Assembly: GCA_004802725.1 (NCBI GenBank)
Contig: SGPM01000045.1
Location: forward strand, 1-64,000
Source: Antrodiella citrinella
Taxonomy: Eukaryota; Basidiomycota; Agaricomycetes; Polyporales; Steccherinaceae
DNA: 64,000 bases
Direction: 5' to 3'
The number at the start of each line of letters is the position of its first letter. The stretch's first letter is position 1. Under the pieces are notes generated by a model. The model saw nothing but the letters and a program-made list of their open reading frames with translations, did no database searches and was not told the DNA's origin. Below are positions 37,267-49,528 of this stretch, piece after piece. A program made the position numbers and the translations under genes.

Positions 37267-38134
37267 ATGTCTTCCTACATCCGCGGTTGGCTCTCGTCTG
37301 CCCTTCCCGCCGCCCAGCCTTCACAACCAGAACCCGACGTTGTAATTACGACCTCTGCACCTCCAGATGAGGGCAATGATTCGGACAATGACACCATACG
37401 AGGTGATGGAGACGAGGACGACGACCTACCGCCAGCTTTCCCGAGTCTGAATAGTGCGCAGCGAGTGGAGACTGGGTCAAAGCCCGGACAGCAGAAGAAG
37501 TATAGAGGCATACCGAACATACTTCGTTCAGATTCGGACTCGAAGCTGATGCCTCCGCCTCCTGTACCGTCGTTGGCGAGTAGAAAGCCTGGAGTTGCAC
37601 TCTCTTCGGCTTCCTCTTCGCTCGGCGTCCCGGGATCGTCGTTGATGCCGCCCCCTACTACGAGCAAGGCTCCGTCGAGGAGGTCTAGGAAGGTGGCGCT
37701 AGGACCGGGATACGGCGCACTTGATTGGGGAAATTTGAAGAAGTCCGGGACAGATCTCAGAGTACGTGGTGTAGAAACGTTTCGCCCATGTTGTTTGCTT
37801 ACTACCACTCTGGGGCTATAGGGTGTCGACAATCTCATGCGAATACCTATGTCTGTCTTGAAGGAGCATAATAAGAAGGACGATGCATGGTCCGCTTTCA
37901 ATGGCAAGGTGTACAATATCACCCATTATCTCCCTTTCCATCCCGGTGGAGAGAAGGAGCTGATGCGTGTCGCGGGAAGAGACGGTACCAAACTATTCGG
38001 TGAGTGTGTTGATACACTCATATACCGCAACCGTATTCAACGCTTCTGTGATAGCTTCCACACACGGATGGGTCAACGTTGACTTCATGCTCGATGAATG
38101 TCTTGTCGGTTTTCTGGTCCCCGATCCTTCATGA
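37267..38134 (+). CDS. Cytochrome b5-like heme-binding protein, IRC21-like
   Basis: The N-terminal ~170 residues are disordered and Pro/Ser/Asp-rich (DEDDDLPPAFPSL; LMPPPPVPS). The b5 domain follows: IPMSVLKEHNKKDDAWSAFN, KVYNITHYLPFHPGGEKELM with the first heme-ligand His, and, after a last intron, STHGWVNVDFMLDECLVGFL with the likely second His. The spacing and the HxWVN motif match the Irc21/CYB5R4-type b5 fold and not microsomal b5. There is no C-terminal membrane anchor. Three exons; stop TGA at 38132-38134. Electron-transfer partner unknown. Confidence 0.82.
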
Positions 38135-38630
38135 AGTTTCTCGTTCTGTTGGCTGCATGCTATCTTCGTGATTATCACGGACTTAATTCGCTACTTAGAG
38201 GGGACTACAGTAAATGAACGGAGGATCATACGGTTCCGGGACTGTCGGATTAGATCTATATAGGCAACTGCATACCCTGATTTTGTTCCCTTGTATTATG
38301 AACTCACCCTCAAAGGCGTCCAACAAAGCTAGTTAATATTGCAATGTACAATGGACGTACAGTATACCCTTCGACCTCAACGTACATGTTGTACTTTTTC
38401 GTGAACATGGTGATTTCCACCCGAGCAAGCGCATATAGTGCGTGCCGGACACCGCACCGCTCACCGTCCGCTTCACAACGGAAGCATTTTACATCTTAAC
38501 CTCTTCATCGTGCACACTCCTCGCATATTCTGACAACTGGTTCGCATCTCGGACCATCGTGTCCCCCATAAATGCCTGGCATCGTTTTCCACATTCTTCT
38601 CAACTTCCCCCGAATCATCTCAAGCAGAAC
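38135..38630. other. Intergenic region
   Basis: Promoter and leader of the large protein starting at 38631; the last 200 nt are C/T-rich. No gene seen. Confidence 0.45.
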
Positions 38631-41600
38631 ATGATGAAAGCAGAACCTATATCTCCGCGACTGGATACACGCAACTGGCCACGTCCGAACTCCTACGACA
38701 AACTCAACCACAAGCACAAACGAACTTCGCGTTCGAGATCTCGCTCGCCCGCTCGGAACAAGCAACCAAAGCCATACTTTGCCAATAAGTCTTGGGTTCG
38801 GAGACCGTCGGATGCCAGCGAGACATCTACGCTCGTCGCATCCGTTGCAGGAGGCTCTTCCTCGGCCTCTCTCCTGGATCGTCTGGCAAAAGCACCCAGT
38901 GACCAGGACGAGCCCAGCCTACTTCGCCGAATGACGAGTCCCGATGCGATACCAAAGAAGAAAAGTCCGAAGGGGAAAAAAGTAGTATCGCCCGCGGACC
39001 GGACACTATCTGAAGCCCAGGATTTTGCAGACAGGATTATACAACAAGCCTTGATTGAGGGATTAGGAACTGCAGACAATGGTACCGATGGCAAGGCAGC
39101 CGATCGTGATAGTACACCGGTGCGTAACTTCGCTATTATTTTTCAGAGCCCTATTGTTGATACTAGTACTCGCGGATCAAGATGGACTTGGACGATATCT
39201 TTGATTATGTTGTTCTACATTCGCCTGGAAAGGACCTCATTGTAAAACCCGAGGGTAGGGCCACGGTTCCTTCGTCTGAGTTCATTTCGGACGAACTGCT
39301 GTCGCGAGGCAACGTCTCCGACAATAAATCGGCGCCTCTTCCTTCACTTATTGAACCTCCCTACATGGCTGTGGCCTCAACATCAAGTTCTCAACCGTCG
39401 CCACCACCCCCGTCTTCAGGCATCCCGTCTACGTTGCAGGAAGTGAGGCAGATCCTGTTGCCAGTCATCTTGCAGAACGCTCTTAGACGCGATCCTCACG
39501 CAGATTCGGAGGCGATCAAGCGAAGCGCCGTAGATCTGTTGACGGACGAGCAGTGCTTGGAATTCGTCCGGCTAGCTCAGGAGACTCGAACGCAGCTGGC
39601 TGCAAAGGAGGAGCGAGAGAGGCAACGAGTACCAAAGCAGCAGCTCAGCAGTGAACGTGACATTGGCATTCCAGTAGATCCTACACGTATTCGGGAGCAC
39701 GCGCCACAGGAAATCACCTCTGCGACCGGTGACATGCAGCGCATTCAGGATAATGGATGGCCTAAAGATCGGGTACCGAGCGCCAGCCTTGGAGTGGTCG
39801 TTCCAGTACTAGCCCCCGATGAGGGTGAAGCAGGCGAACTCGAGAACGATTCAGGACGACCAAAGCCTATTAATGCTGGCGCCGAGGTTGAAGCTAAGAT
39901 GAAGGGGGACGAAAAGGACAAGTTGTGGGATGATCGCCCGCGCCGTCAACACAGCTGTGATCACAACCCAGGACGTGGTAGTGACTGGGATCGAGGCCGC
40001 GGTAGGAGGGCCAGTAATTATGAACAGCGGAGGCCTGACAAGGATCGCGGAAGAGACTTCGTAGAGCCTGGAGAATATCCCCGTTCCCGTCAACAAGCGC
40101 CTTCCAGGATCGACGATGCAAGAAACCTTAAGGTCAAGAGAGAGGCTATCAGCCCTTCCAGAGATTACTTCCAGCGTTCCATTTCACCTCGTCGTGGCCG
40201 CAGTTCTCAACGGGATAAGTCCCCTGTTCAAGGCAGACAGGAAGCAGACAGATCCAGGGATTGGGACCGGCGTCGAAGAAGTAGAAGTCCAGCTTCTAGA
40301 GACCCTCGTCCACCGTATCATCCTAGACAAGGAGAATACTCGTACCACTCGCGCCGATACCCTGACTCTCCGACGTATGATCGTCGTGAACCCGACAAGT
40401 ACCGTGACTCTTATGGGTACCGGAAACACGACGATCATGCGCGTCGTCCCTCGATGACATCTGACGCAGAAGATCGCATTCGTCGGCGGTCTACGACATC
40501 CAATGAAGATCGGATGGATGTCGTAGATAAACATCCGTTGGCTGCTGTGGCCAGTGATACTACCACGTCACCTCAGGCCTCTTCTCCAACAAAGAGGCCG
40601 ATTCCTAGTATGCCCAAGGCCATGTTGCCTAACCGTCCGCCGCACTCTGTTGAGAACGTCGTGGTTTCTAGAGCAGTGAGCTCCCGTGAGCCTAGTTCAG
40701 ATATCGTAAAAGGTAAGGGCTTGGTCGTCAATGCGCAAAAAGCTACTGCCCTTGGATCCATTACTATGGAGGACGTTGAGATGGGGGAAATCGTACAAAA
40801 AGAAGGGAACGTCGACGTCGCAGATATCACTCAACTGAAGACGGCGGGACAATCCCCAAGCGAACCTGAGGTATGTGCGCAATTGGTATCTCTTTTGTCT
40901 ACCACTCATTGTGAGTGAAGCTCGCCCCTGTCATAACTCTTCCTGCGGCGCAGCCCGTTGCTGTTCCGTCGCCTACAGGCGCAGAGACGATTTCCTCAGT
41001 CCCAGCTGTTGCATCAGTCTCGCCTGATCAACCTCCTCGAGAAGATCCTGCTCCAAGTGAATCGTCGAGGCATAGTATTCCTGTGATGCCGCAACTAAGT
41101 ACGACTCCCGACTTCAAGAATGTTACTAAACATCAGGATGACCCCGGCCTTGTGATCGATGCTCAGGCTCATGCCAGTCAGAGCCTCTATGTGCAACAGA
41201 CTCCTGTGGTACAAACTCCTGTGGTACAGGTTCCTGCGGTTCAGATTCCTGCGGTACAGATACCTTCTGTACAGGTTCCTACGGTACAGGCCCCAGTGAT
41301 GCAGGCTCCAGCGGAGCAAGCTCCTGCGGTATATGTACCTCCACGTACCCTTGTACCGAGTTTGTGGTTTGTTGCAGTCGGAGAGCCGTTAGCAGGCATC
41401 ATAAATAGGCAATTTTTCGTTGATGAAGAAGTCGCCGCTGCTGTGCGGCGATGGAGTCAGCGCGACGTCGACGTTGAGTATGCTTACCGTTTTCTCCTTG
41501 TGCTGGTGGATTGATTGACGATCATTGCTCAGTCCTAGTGCACCCCACGTCTCAACGTATCTTCTCTGTCTTCCTGCTGCTCAAGTTGCAGAAGTCAATC

Positions 41601-41988
41601 AGAATCTCGACCCCCGTGCGCCTCGTGAAGCTATCGTATCCGCGCTATGGAATATTGAAACGAAGTGGCCATCGATGGGCTCTGTGATCGTGGAGGTCAA
41701 TACCGGCGATTTCTCTCACAATCATTGCTGGTTACCTGTCGACCTTGTGCGTTTTCAGTTTACTCTGTTGCGATGAATCTCATGTTGGATTGACGTCTGA
41801 CGTTGCAGGTCGGACCTCTGGATGTTTCGGATTATATCAAACCGGGCTGGAACTCGTTCCGCTGTATCCAACTCGCGGACGCCTCTCAGTATGTCTTTAT
41901 TCTGCACGCATCGCTGCCTTCCCAGGAGGAGCTCGATCATCTTGGAAATCGAGCCACGATGCGAAAGAACTACCTCCGCCCAACGTAG
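38631..41988 (+). CDS. Large RS/RD-rich protein with Val-Pro repeats and a conserved C-terminal domain, unknown function
   Basis: The start at 38631 gives MMKAEPISPRLDTRNWPRP. The N-terminal part has RTSRSRSRSPARNK. An intron at about 39120-39166 joins to a frame reading YSRIKMDLDDIFDYVV. The middle is charged and Arg/Asp/Ser-rich (RRRSRSPASRDPRPP; DWDRGRGRR), like RNA-processing factors. Around 41190-41340 a row of VVQTP/VQVPAVQIP repeats occurs. The C-terminus is ordered: SLWFVAVGEPLAGIINRQFF, PSMGSVIVEVNTG, HNHCWLPVDLVGPLDVSDYI and GWNSFRCIQLADASQYVFIL. This looks like a beta-sandwich interaction domain and is somewhat reminiscent of the PINIT domain of SUMO ligases, but I cannot assign it. 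Stop TAG at 41986-41988. Confidence 0.75.
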
Positions 41989-42765
41989 GGCGCAGCGCTC
42001 AGCACGTATACATATTCCATCTCCTTTCTTCCTTCGCCGCCAGATCGTCGTGGATAAATAGACTCTGCGTAGCCTTTCAGCCTCTTCTTTCGATGTGCAA
42101 CATATGTATTGATACTTATTCCTCCCGTTTCTGTCGTTCATCGTTGTAGCACATTGTTTCCATGCACACATACCATCCAATTCCGTGACATATGTAGAGT
42201 CTCGACACTTTTGTACCCCGTTCCATCGCATCCAGACATATTTTCCCTTCCTTGTTCAATACAAATATGCGTTCTTGTCTCTCATTCGACATAGAGTCAA
42301 TTTGAACTCACACGTGTAAAGACGTGGCTTCTCATACGCAAAATTCGCTCGTTTGATGATCAAGAAATGCGGATGACTATAAGGCGTGCTTGATATTGTT
42401 ATTTGTACGACGAGTAGCATGACGACAAGGACACAAATACAGGTATCATCTATATGAAACACCTCAATCCAGATTTCCCCTTCGGAAGGCCAAGCAGACC
42501 TCCAAAACGTGACAAACGCACCCAAACCAAACGACAAAAAAGCCAAAGCGACGGCAGTAAATGAAGAATAAATGAAGCAGCAAGACGGACGATAGCGGAC
42601 ACAACACAAATGAGCAGCACGTCGCGCCGAACGAAGAGACAAGCAAATAAAAGCGTGGATGGAGGTATCGCGAAGATGGGTGTGGAAAAAAAAAAGCAGG
42701 GAAGTTCTTGATGTGTGGAGGTATCGCAGCGAAGAAGAATGAATGGTCGCGGTGAGTCTATGTGG
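41989..42765. other. Convergent 3' region
   Basis: Lies between the convergent ends of the RS-rich gene and the PalI-like gene. A run of ten A occurs near 42686. Several minus-strand frames are hydrophobic but have no start context or splice partners. No gene supported. Confidence 0.45.
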
Positions 42766-43613
42766 TTAGTAAGTGAAGTAAACGCCAGAATGTCTGCGTC
42801 CCATGTGCCCTCTGCAGAGGGAGCCGCAGCTTGCGTTGGTCGCCACAATGAGCAGAAGGACCAGCGCGCCCAAGTCCATCCAGATCTGATCGCAGACGTC
42901 AGCCCAAGATATCATCAACATCACGAGTGTTGTTGCACTTACGAGAGGACCTAAGCTCGTGGCCACGCCGCTTTTATGAAAGCGATTTCGAGCGATGAGC
43001 CAGTTGGCCAGCGAGATGCCGAAGGCTGCTGCAGAGCAGAGCCAAGTGGCCAGCGCGAGGAGAGCGAACAGTGGGAAAGGATGCATACGGGAGTACCGTG
43101 AGAACATGACGGGTGTGAGAACAGCCATGCTAATTAAAGTGAGACCCGCAGCTGTGTGGGTGTGACAAAACAAGTCATTCACAATTACAGCGTCGTATTC
43201 AAGAAAAAGACTGACCTGCGGGGAAGAGTATGAGGAGCTTGGTGAGGATCTGTGTGAGTTGTGGAACCCACACGTAGCCGAATCTACAAAGGCGCGATCA
43301 GCTGCTGCGAAGAGGGTCATCGAAGGACTGGCGTTCCGTTTTTGGATACACCACGACCGGAAGGAGCTTACTGTTTTGGAGAGCACTGCCCGCTGAGGTC
43401 GAAACACCAACCCCACATACCAAAGGTCACTCCTCCATTGATATCAGCACGGAAAAAGTAGAATGACTTGACGAATGGTACGGAGAATGTCGTCAGTACT
43501 CTGTAAAGTCGCAGTGGGTAAGAGCTCAATGATCATGATGTGAGCTTCACTCACAGTAGCACGAGCGAGCACGTCAAGAGGATAAAACTGGGTACAGTGT
43601 GACGGTCAAACAT
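42766..43613 (-). CDS. Four-TM PalI/Rim9- or SUR7-like plasma-membrane protein
   Basis: Members act in pH sensing (PalI/Rim9) or eisosomes (Sur7). The ATG at 43613 gives MFDRHTVPSFILLTCSLVLL (TM1), then VLTTFSVPFVKSFYFFRADI, and the extracellular signature FGMWGWCFDLSGQCSPKQ followed by FGYVWVPQ. TM2 is LISMAVLTPVMFS and nearby, TM3 LFALLALATWLCSAAAFG. A GTAAGT...CTGAC...GATCAG intron (about 42896-42952) leads to TM4 IWMDLGALVLLLIVATN. Stop TAA at 42766-42768. Typical PalI proteins have a long cytosolic tail after TM4; here it is only about 20 residues, which favours a SUR7/Rim9-type short form. Five introns. Confidence 0.72.
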
Positions 43614-43687
43614 TGCAGTCTGAGGTATAGAATATGTCGTTTGCTGGTATGTGATTTACAGCAGGGTACGTGATGAAATCCAGGGTA

Positions 43688-44052
43688 TCACGACAGCATA
43701 AGGTCGTGGTTCGTGAGGTCGTAAGGAATGAACGCTCTCAGTAGAGCTCGGGCTACAAACAGGATAATCGTTCAACATTGACGTGGTAAGATGTATAGTC
43801 GAAGAATATTACGCACCACAGAAGTCAGATAACCTTTCCAGATGAGGTTCTATTCCAAAGAAGGCTAGCTGCCACCAAACTGAACTCGGAGCAAGGGAAC
43901 CTGGATTCGGAGACTCTGAGTGCAAGTCGTCTGAAGTCAAATGAATCTACAGCTAAACTGTGAAAATGTTTAGGAAAGGCTCTACACGTCCGGACTATGC
44001 GTTCAGACTCACTTGATTGCTGTTGCGAACTTGAACAACCCGTTAGACGCCA
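43688..44052 (-). CDS. Possible small protein, model incomplete
   Basis: Two exons splice in phase at about 43816/43757: one reads SDDLHSESPNPGSLAPSS and WWQLAFFGIEPHLERLSDFC, the other ARALLRAFIPYDLTNHDLML followed by TGA at 43688-43690. The composition is protein-like. An ATG at 44052 with MASNGLFKFATAIK and a GTGAGT donor lies just upstream, but its phase does not match the next exon by the acceptors I can see. The first exon is therefore unresolved, or a frameshift is present. No family recognised. Confidence 0.35.
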
Positions 44053-45409
44053 TGGCTGTGATGAGAGCGAATTCGAACCATTTGGCAAACAACGCGTAAA
44101 CAACGCGTGGACATCAAAGCTGCGCCGGCATCTTCCGACGACTCCGCTCACCTTGACTTGGAAGTTCTACCGCTATCTCCTCTACAATGGCCTTGCTTGT
44201 TCTCATTTTATCAGGTCCGCGTCAACATGCATTCATTGCAGAGAATCACGCGCTACTTTGAGTACAGCGTCAAGACCTCTGTCACTGGCTCCGGAGACGT
44301 CGGAGGAATCTATGACCTGCAGGGTGTCTGCGCTACGCTCGATCCTCAAACATCTTCCTTGACATACTTGTGCGTTTCGCTGAGAGAGTTCATACCAATG
44401 CTCATATAATTCTATCCTCGAGATCTGAGTCAAGGAAGGCACTGGTGCTTCGAATCACTACGTGTCGATACCATGATGGTCAGCGACATACTGGTACAGT
44501 ATGCCCTACAAGCCTGTGCTTCCTAGAAGGATATTGCCATCCATGTATGTCTTTTTGCGTACAATGCTACCTGGTCTAACCTTGAGTGCTGCAGCAAGAT
44601 CATGATAGCAAAAAAAGCACTCTTCAACTACATTTCCGATGAGCACTCTCAGTCACACTGCTGCCGTACACTAACATGCAAAAAGATCAGTTGATATATG
44701 CTGCCACAAAAATCTCCGACATGCTGACTGTCCAATCCACGTTCCTTCACATATTTTCCCACTTGCCGAAGAGCACTGCGAGATGTAGTCCGCACTTTGT
44801 CCGCATGATTCTCTAGGCTTGCGCGACGCGATCCCATGACGCGCCCTTCTGGAACGGCGAGTGCGAGGTCGTTGTCACGTCAATCAGTCGCACAGTGATA
44901 CGATGGCAGGCCGACTGCAGTCCCTCTGAGCCGTCAAAGATGACATAGAAAGGCATCATGATTGTCCAGACGACGTTCAGGTCTGCTATAAGGCGTGAGT
45001 TGATGATCACGGCTTTGTGATGCTATACATCTGACCGCGATGATCCACAGGTGTGACCGTTCTGCCCATTGCAGCTGTATTTGTGCTGACTGATTTGCAT
45101 CGGACTCCGTTGGCTCGAAATGCACAATGGAAAGCAAGAAGCCGCGCCGGAATCCGGAACGACCGAGAAGGATCGGTGAATCATCAGGTACGGCAGGAAT
45201 TGCTTGGATAGGCGGTTGCAGACAATGGAGCACGGAACGGTTGATCGTATCAATCGTATCAATTATACCGAGTGTGGTGCGTACCATCGGAGGCGACATT
45301 CGCGTGTCGGAAAGGAACCGCAAAGACGACGAGGTTAAAACACGCAGTGTGTGCGAGGCTACTGGCCTCTGGAATTGTTTGAGAATATACGACACGCTGC
45401 GGAGGCAAT
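44053..45409. other. Long stretch without a supported gene
   Basis: Frames of about 100 codons exist on both strands (for example plus 44107-44409 and 45127-45447, minus 45395-44934), but none has a good start plus splice context or a known domain. The right end merges into the Whi5-like promoter. Confidence 0.35.
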
Positions 45410-45704
45410 GTGACCGTCGATGTGTGTGTCAGACGGTCACAGCCTGAGTGACCGTCCGTCCGCGTTAGGGTCCACCGAGCAGTTCCAGGAAAGGAAACGC
45501 GACAGGCAGTATTATGTAATCCGGACGCGCGACGCGCTCATCCGAGCTCCCACTCGCCCCCATCCGCGTCTCCTCTCAGCCCTCCCTCTCACCACCGCCA
45601 TCGTCGTCCACGCGCTGCCCGTCATCGTTCCCTCCGTCCTCGACACCGTCGGACACGTTATCGACACACGCGCCACGACACACCTCCACCACGCGCGCCA
45701 CGCC
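45410..45704 (+). promoter_or_regulatory. Promoter of the Whi5-like gene: three GTGACCGTC elements and six ACGCG boxes
   Basis: GTGACCGTC occurs at 45410-45418 and 45448-45456, and in inverted form at 45432-45440. ACGCG, the core of the MluI cell-cycle box bound by MBF in yeasts, occurs at 45497, 45525, 45532, 45610, 45668 and 45691. The last two lie in a C/G-rich leader where ACGCG may arise by chance. The density suggests G1/S-timed expression, in line with the predicted product. Confidence 0.45.
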
Positions 45705-48083
45705 ATGGCGACCCCTTCGTCGTCCGCTACCACGCCGTCGCCTCAGCTCCAGTTCCTCCAGGCCAACGCCGTCGTCCCCGAGCAACCAATGACTTCGGAC
45801 GCAGATCACGCCGTTTCTGAAGAGGAGAGACAGAGAGCAATTCAGAAATTCATGGCAAGGGCTGAATTATCATCGGTACGTTTCGTGACTCGTTTATCAG
45901 TGAGAGGGGCAGCGACGCGTCGAAAATTTCGTAATGACCCGAGGGGCGCGCCCCGCACGGCGTGTGTTTCTGTCGATGCATGCATACATGGGCTTTTCTG
46001 TACTTTTCACCGGTGTTTTCGCCGCAAAAACGGAAAGGGGCGTGTCAGGCCCTTCAAGCGTCCACCGAATCTTACTCGGAACTTGCTCGCTTCTTTTCCC
46101 CTCTGGTATTTCATGACGGCATGACACTAGATGAATAGCGAGACGCGTTTTATGCAGTTTGGACCGCTATTTCTCTCATAAATCGCGCATTTGTAGCTTT
46201 TTACTGACTTGACCCCTGTACCCCGCCTTACACAGTTTACCCGCGGTCTCAGAGCGCGACTTTCGTACGCATCGTACAAAGCTACACACAATATAGCGCA
46301 TACCACGCTCAATGATCTGGAAGCTCAGACAGAGAGGCAACTTGCCGTCGCACACGCGTCCACCAGTAAACCTGGGAACAACTACTATAATAATCCTGCC
46401 ACACAAGGCAATAGCGCGATGCCTCCATCCACATCTACCAGATCGTCAGCCAGGAAGGGTAGTATGCTTCCCCCGTCTACAGTGTCCGCTTCCGCCGGAA
46501 AGAGTCTCTACACTTCCATCTTGGCGCCCCCGCCGTCCAAACGCGCGCGGACTATTCACAACCCTGGTGATCCTCCTATCGTCGCGCCGCCAAAACCGAA
46601 GGCGGCGACTCCTGTTCGCAAGGGTGGGAAGCAGAAATCTACAACGACAACTGCTTCAAGAAGCAAAAGTCGGAAAGACGACAAGGGTAAGGGCAAGGAC
46701 ATGGGCGGGCGATCATCTGGTTCTCGCTTAACACCACGAAGCTCGTTCGGCGAAGATACAAACAACGATGTAGACATGAAGGCAGCTGCGACTCTGACCT
46801 CGCTTCTCCTGTCGCGTCCAGCCCTCAATGCCTCATCTCCTCGATCTAGCATGTCTGCCGGATCAGACGCTGGTTCCCTTCATTCTTACTCCCAGTTTGC
46901 ACAGAGCTCTACTCGGACAACCACCGTACCTACATCGGCGATGCCATCTCATGAACAATCATTCGCCGCACCATACGCGCGCTCTAGCACGCCGCCTCCC
47001 CTCTCGAAACGTACCCAAAGCCTGACCCAGCCCAGCAATATGCGCTTCCACTCTCATTCCCGCTCCGTACCTACTGCCAAAGTCACGCCGAAAACTCAGA
47101 GTCAACCTGTCATAGGCTCGGGTCGCGCATATGATGATAGTCATTCGCCGCATAACCCGCCGACCGACACTGAGGCTGCAGACTTGATGTTGTTCCTCGC
47201 GACTTCTCCTTCTCCCGTACGTCCTACGACGACGAAGGATAAAGACGCAAGAGATTTGGCTGCCTTCCGCAGTTTGAGCGGCAATCCAGCGTTGCAGGGA
47301 CGTGTTCTGTTTTCTGGTTCCGGAAGCCCAGACGGTCAGTCCCACCCTCATGCTCCTCAAAGCCGAGGCAAGCCGCTGCAGCGCGACGGCAGTGGTTTCA
47401 GCTCGACGCTTTCCATTGCCACCGACGCTTCTGGCGAGACCGTGTATGCTGGTAGCAGCGCGCAGCAGAAGTCGGCGGCAATGCCAATTAGTGCCGCGTC
47501 ATCTCTAGGGGACGGTTTGCCATTGAAGCATGCCACGTCTGCGACAAGTCAGCATCGGCATATTAATCTTGACGTCCCGTCGATGCCTACGGTCACACCT
47601 CCGACACCCACGGACCTAGTCTCCGGCTCGTCCATGGCTGTCGCGCCGCCTCAGCCGCCCACACGTCCGGCTAGTCGTATGTCGAAGCCTGCTGGATCCC
47701 AAGCCTCTCTATCTACTTATCCCGGGTCTCAGCCATCTAGCCAACTCGGAGGACATAGTGGCCCCTCGGCTGCATTCTCTCCAGCTCCTCAATATGCCAG
47801 TTCTTCCACGTCCATACCTACCGCACCGCCTACACCTTCTTCTAGCGTTCCATTCAATCTGCACGACTTCCTCAATGTCTCTCCTTCACCCGCTGCAGTG
47901 ACTCCTCAAAAGTCGGGAAGTGCTAGCAGTCTGAGGGCTGATGTCGGACGAAGATTGTTCGAGGAACATCATGCTTCCCTCGGAGGAATAGGTCACATCG
48001 GTGGAAGTGCACACAGTCACGGACACGGGCAAGGAGGCAGTGGTGCCGGTCTGGGTGCTGGAATAGATCTGATGCATAGCTAA
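45705..48083 (+). CDS. Whi5/Nrm1-like G1/S transcription repressor candidate
   Basis: The first exon (MATPSSSATTPSPQLQ ... ARAELSS) is joined by an unusually long 360-nt intron (45876-46235) to FTRGLRARLSYASYKATHNI. That short helical, basic motif resembles the Whi5-like domain (LRxRLxxAxYK). Near 47170-47230 AADLMLFLATSPSPVRP resembles the GTB motif by which Whi5/Nrm1 proteins contact SBF/MBF. The rest is disordered and Ser/Thr/Pro-rich with many SP/TP sites, as expected of a CDK target, plus a basic patch (SRKDDKGKGKDM). Near the end VPFNLHDFLNVSPSP is a second conserved-looking segment. The family call rests on two short motifs and could be wrong. Stop TAA at 48081-48083. Confidence 0.6.
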
Positions 48084-49528
48084 GGTCGAACGTCCTTTCG
48101 TAACGCCCGGATTCCCCGACAATACACGACTGCATGATACACATGACATTCATATCTCCTTGCCTATCCCCCCGATTCTCAAGCTAACCTGCCAGCTAGT
48201 ATATCCCTCGTCTCGGATGACCGTGTAGCCCTCACCTTTCTTTCTAGCCTCGACTCTCAACCTCTTTCCTCTTTCCTTCCTCCTTCCAGCCTCAGTAACG
48301 CTATTCATCCCTCTCTATCCGCTTATTTATCCTTACGCCAAGTGTCAAATCTACTACGCAACCTCATGAACCCTCTCCCCATGTGTCGCTAAGAAATCTG
48401 ATATCTCTTTGTGCTTCTATCATCTTTCCCCTTCCTTCTGTCAATCTTGTTTTATTCTCTTTCTCCTCGCTCTTATTTCCTTGTCTAATAGCTTGCTACG
48501 ACACTCCAAACCTCCGACCGGCACCAGGAGTTTTTGTTTACTCTTTATCGCTGTTACTCACTTATCCTTGTACGATGATGCTGTCGGTTTTTTGTTGGTT
48601 GAAGTTCTGGGTGATCTGAGCGGTCTTGTTATCCCCTCTCTTCTGCTTCCGTTGTATAATAACGTGTTCCTACTTGACTTTTATTCTCAGTCTCATTTAT
48701 TGACAGTCCCCGTTTGCCTCAAGACTCAAGAATAATGATCGGTTGCGACCGAGTCAGAATGGATCTTCCGAGCTCCGGTGTCTCGCAAATTTGTTTCCGC
48801 TGTGGTTGGTGATCAATCGAGCCATCGGGCGGGGGTGCCATCACTCAGCGAATATTGAGTATGGGTGTCGATGGGTGGTGGGAGGTGTCGGGAGGTGTGA
48901 ATGGGTGGCGGACGGTGCAGATGGGTGGTAGGAGGTGGTGGGAGGTCCAGTGTGGCGCGCACTTTGGTAGAAATAGGGGCACTCCGACGTTCGAGGGGTC
49001 ATTCGGGTGACATGAGTATCGTGCGGTGGCATTGATTATATGCTGAGACATATATTGATCATGACCGGATGAAGTACAAGTACAATGACAAACACGTGTA
49101 CCGGTGTGTACAGGCTCAGGCTAGACTAAGTTGACCACTGCCAGTGACAGGGACTCCAAGAATGAACTCTGGCAGGATACTCATACAGCTGAAGTTGAGG
49201 CAACAATGAACGTACCTCCAAGACCGATTTACAGTATGACATGGCGAACGTGGACGTTGAAGTGTTCCTACAAGTCTCTTCGAAAAGTCAAACTTGGAAT
49301 TTGCAGCCATGTAAAGGAGGACGCACCTGGCGAAACCTCCTCTACTGTAGTGAACGGTTGAACCACATCGTATGGCGCGTTCACTTGCGATAGAACCAAT
49401 ACATAGAATACAAGGCCAGCATCACCACGGTGATGCATAACATTGGCCCTACATATACTGTAAGTAAGTCAGACCACGTACATAACATACATAACATAAA
49501 CAAAGCAGCAAAACAACTACGCAAGAAA
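48084..49528. other. Intergenic region, pyrimidine-rich then G-rich
   Basis: Long C/T-rich 3' flank (48170-48520) with no gene, a G-rich minisatellite at 48863-48954 (listed separately), then unremarkable sequence to the end of GTPase gene A. Confidence 0.5.
48863..48954. repeat. Degenerate G-rich minisatellite
   Basis: About five imperfect units built on GATGGGTGGTGGGAGGTG-like sequence in 92 bp. The plus strand carries many GGG/GG runs with 1-4 nt spacers, enough for a G-quadruplex in single-stranded form. Confidence 0.6.

Noticed and set aside
44107..44409. Plus-strand frame of about 100 codons
   Set aside because: No ATG at its start, preceded by a stop, no convincing acceptor; not supported as a gene.
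45127..45447. 106-codon plus-strand frame starting MESKKPRRNPERPRR
   Set aside because: Ends in the promoter array of the Whi5-like gene and has no recognisable domain.
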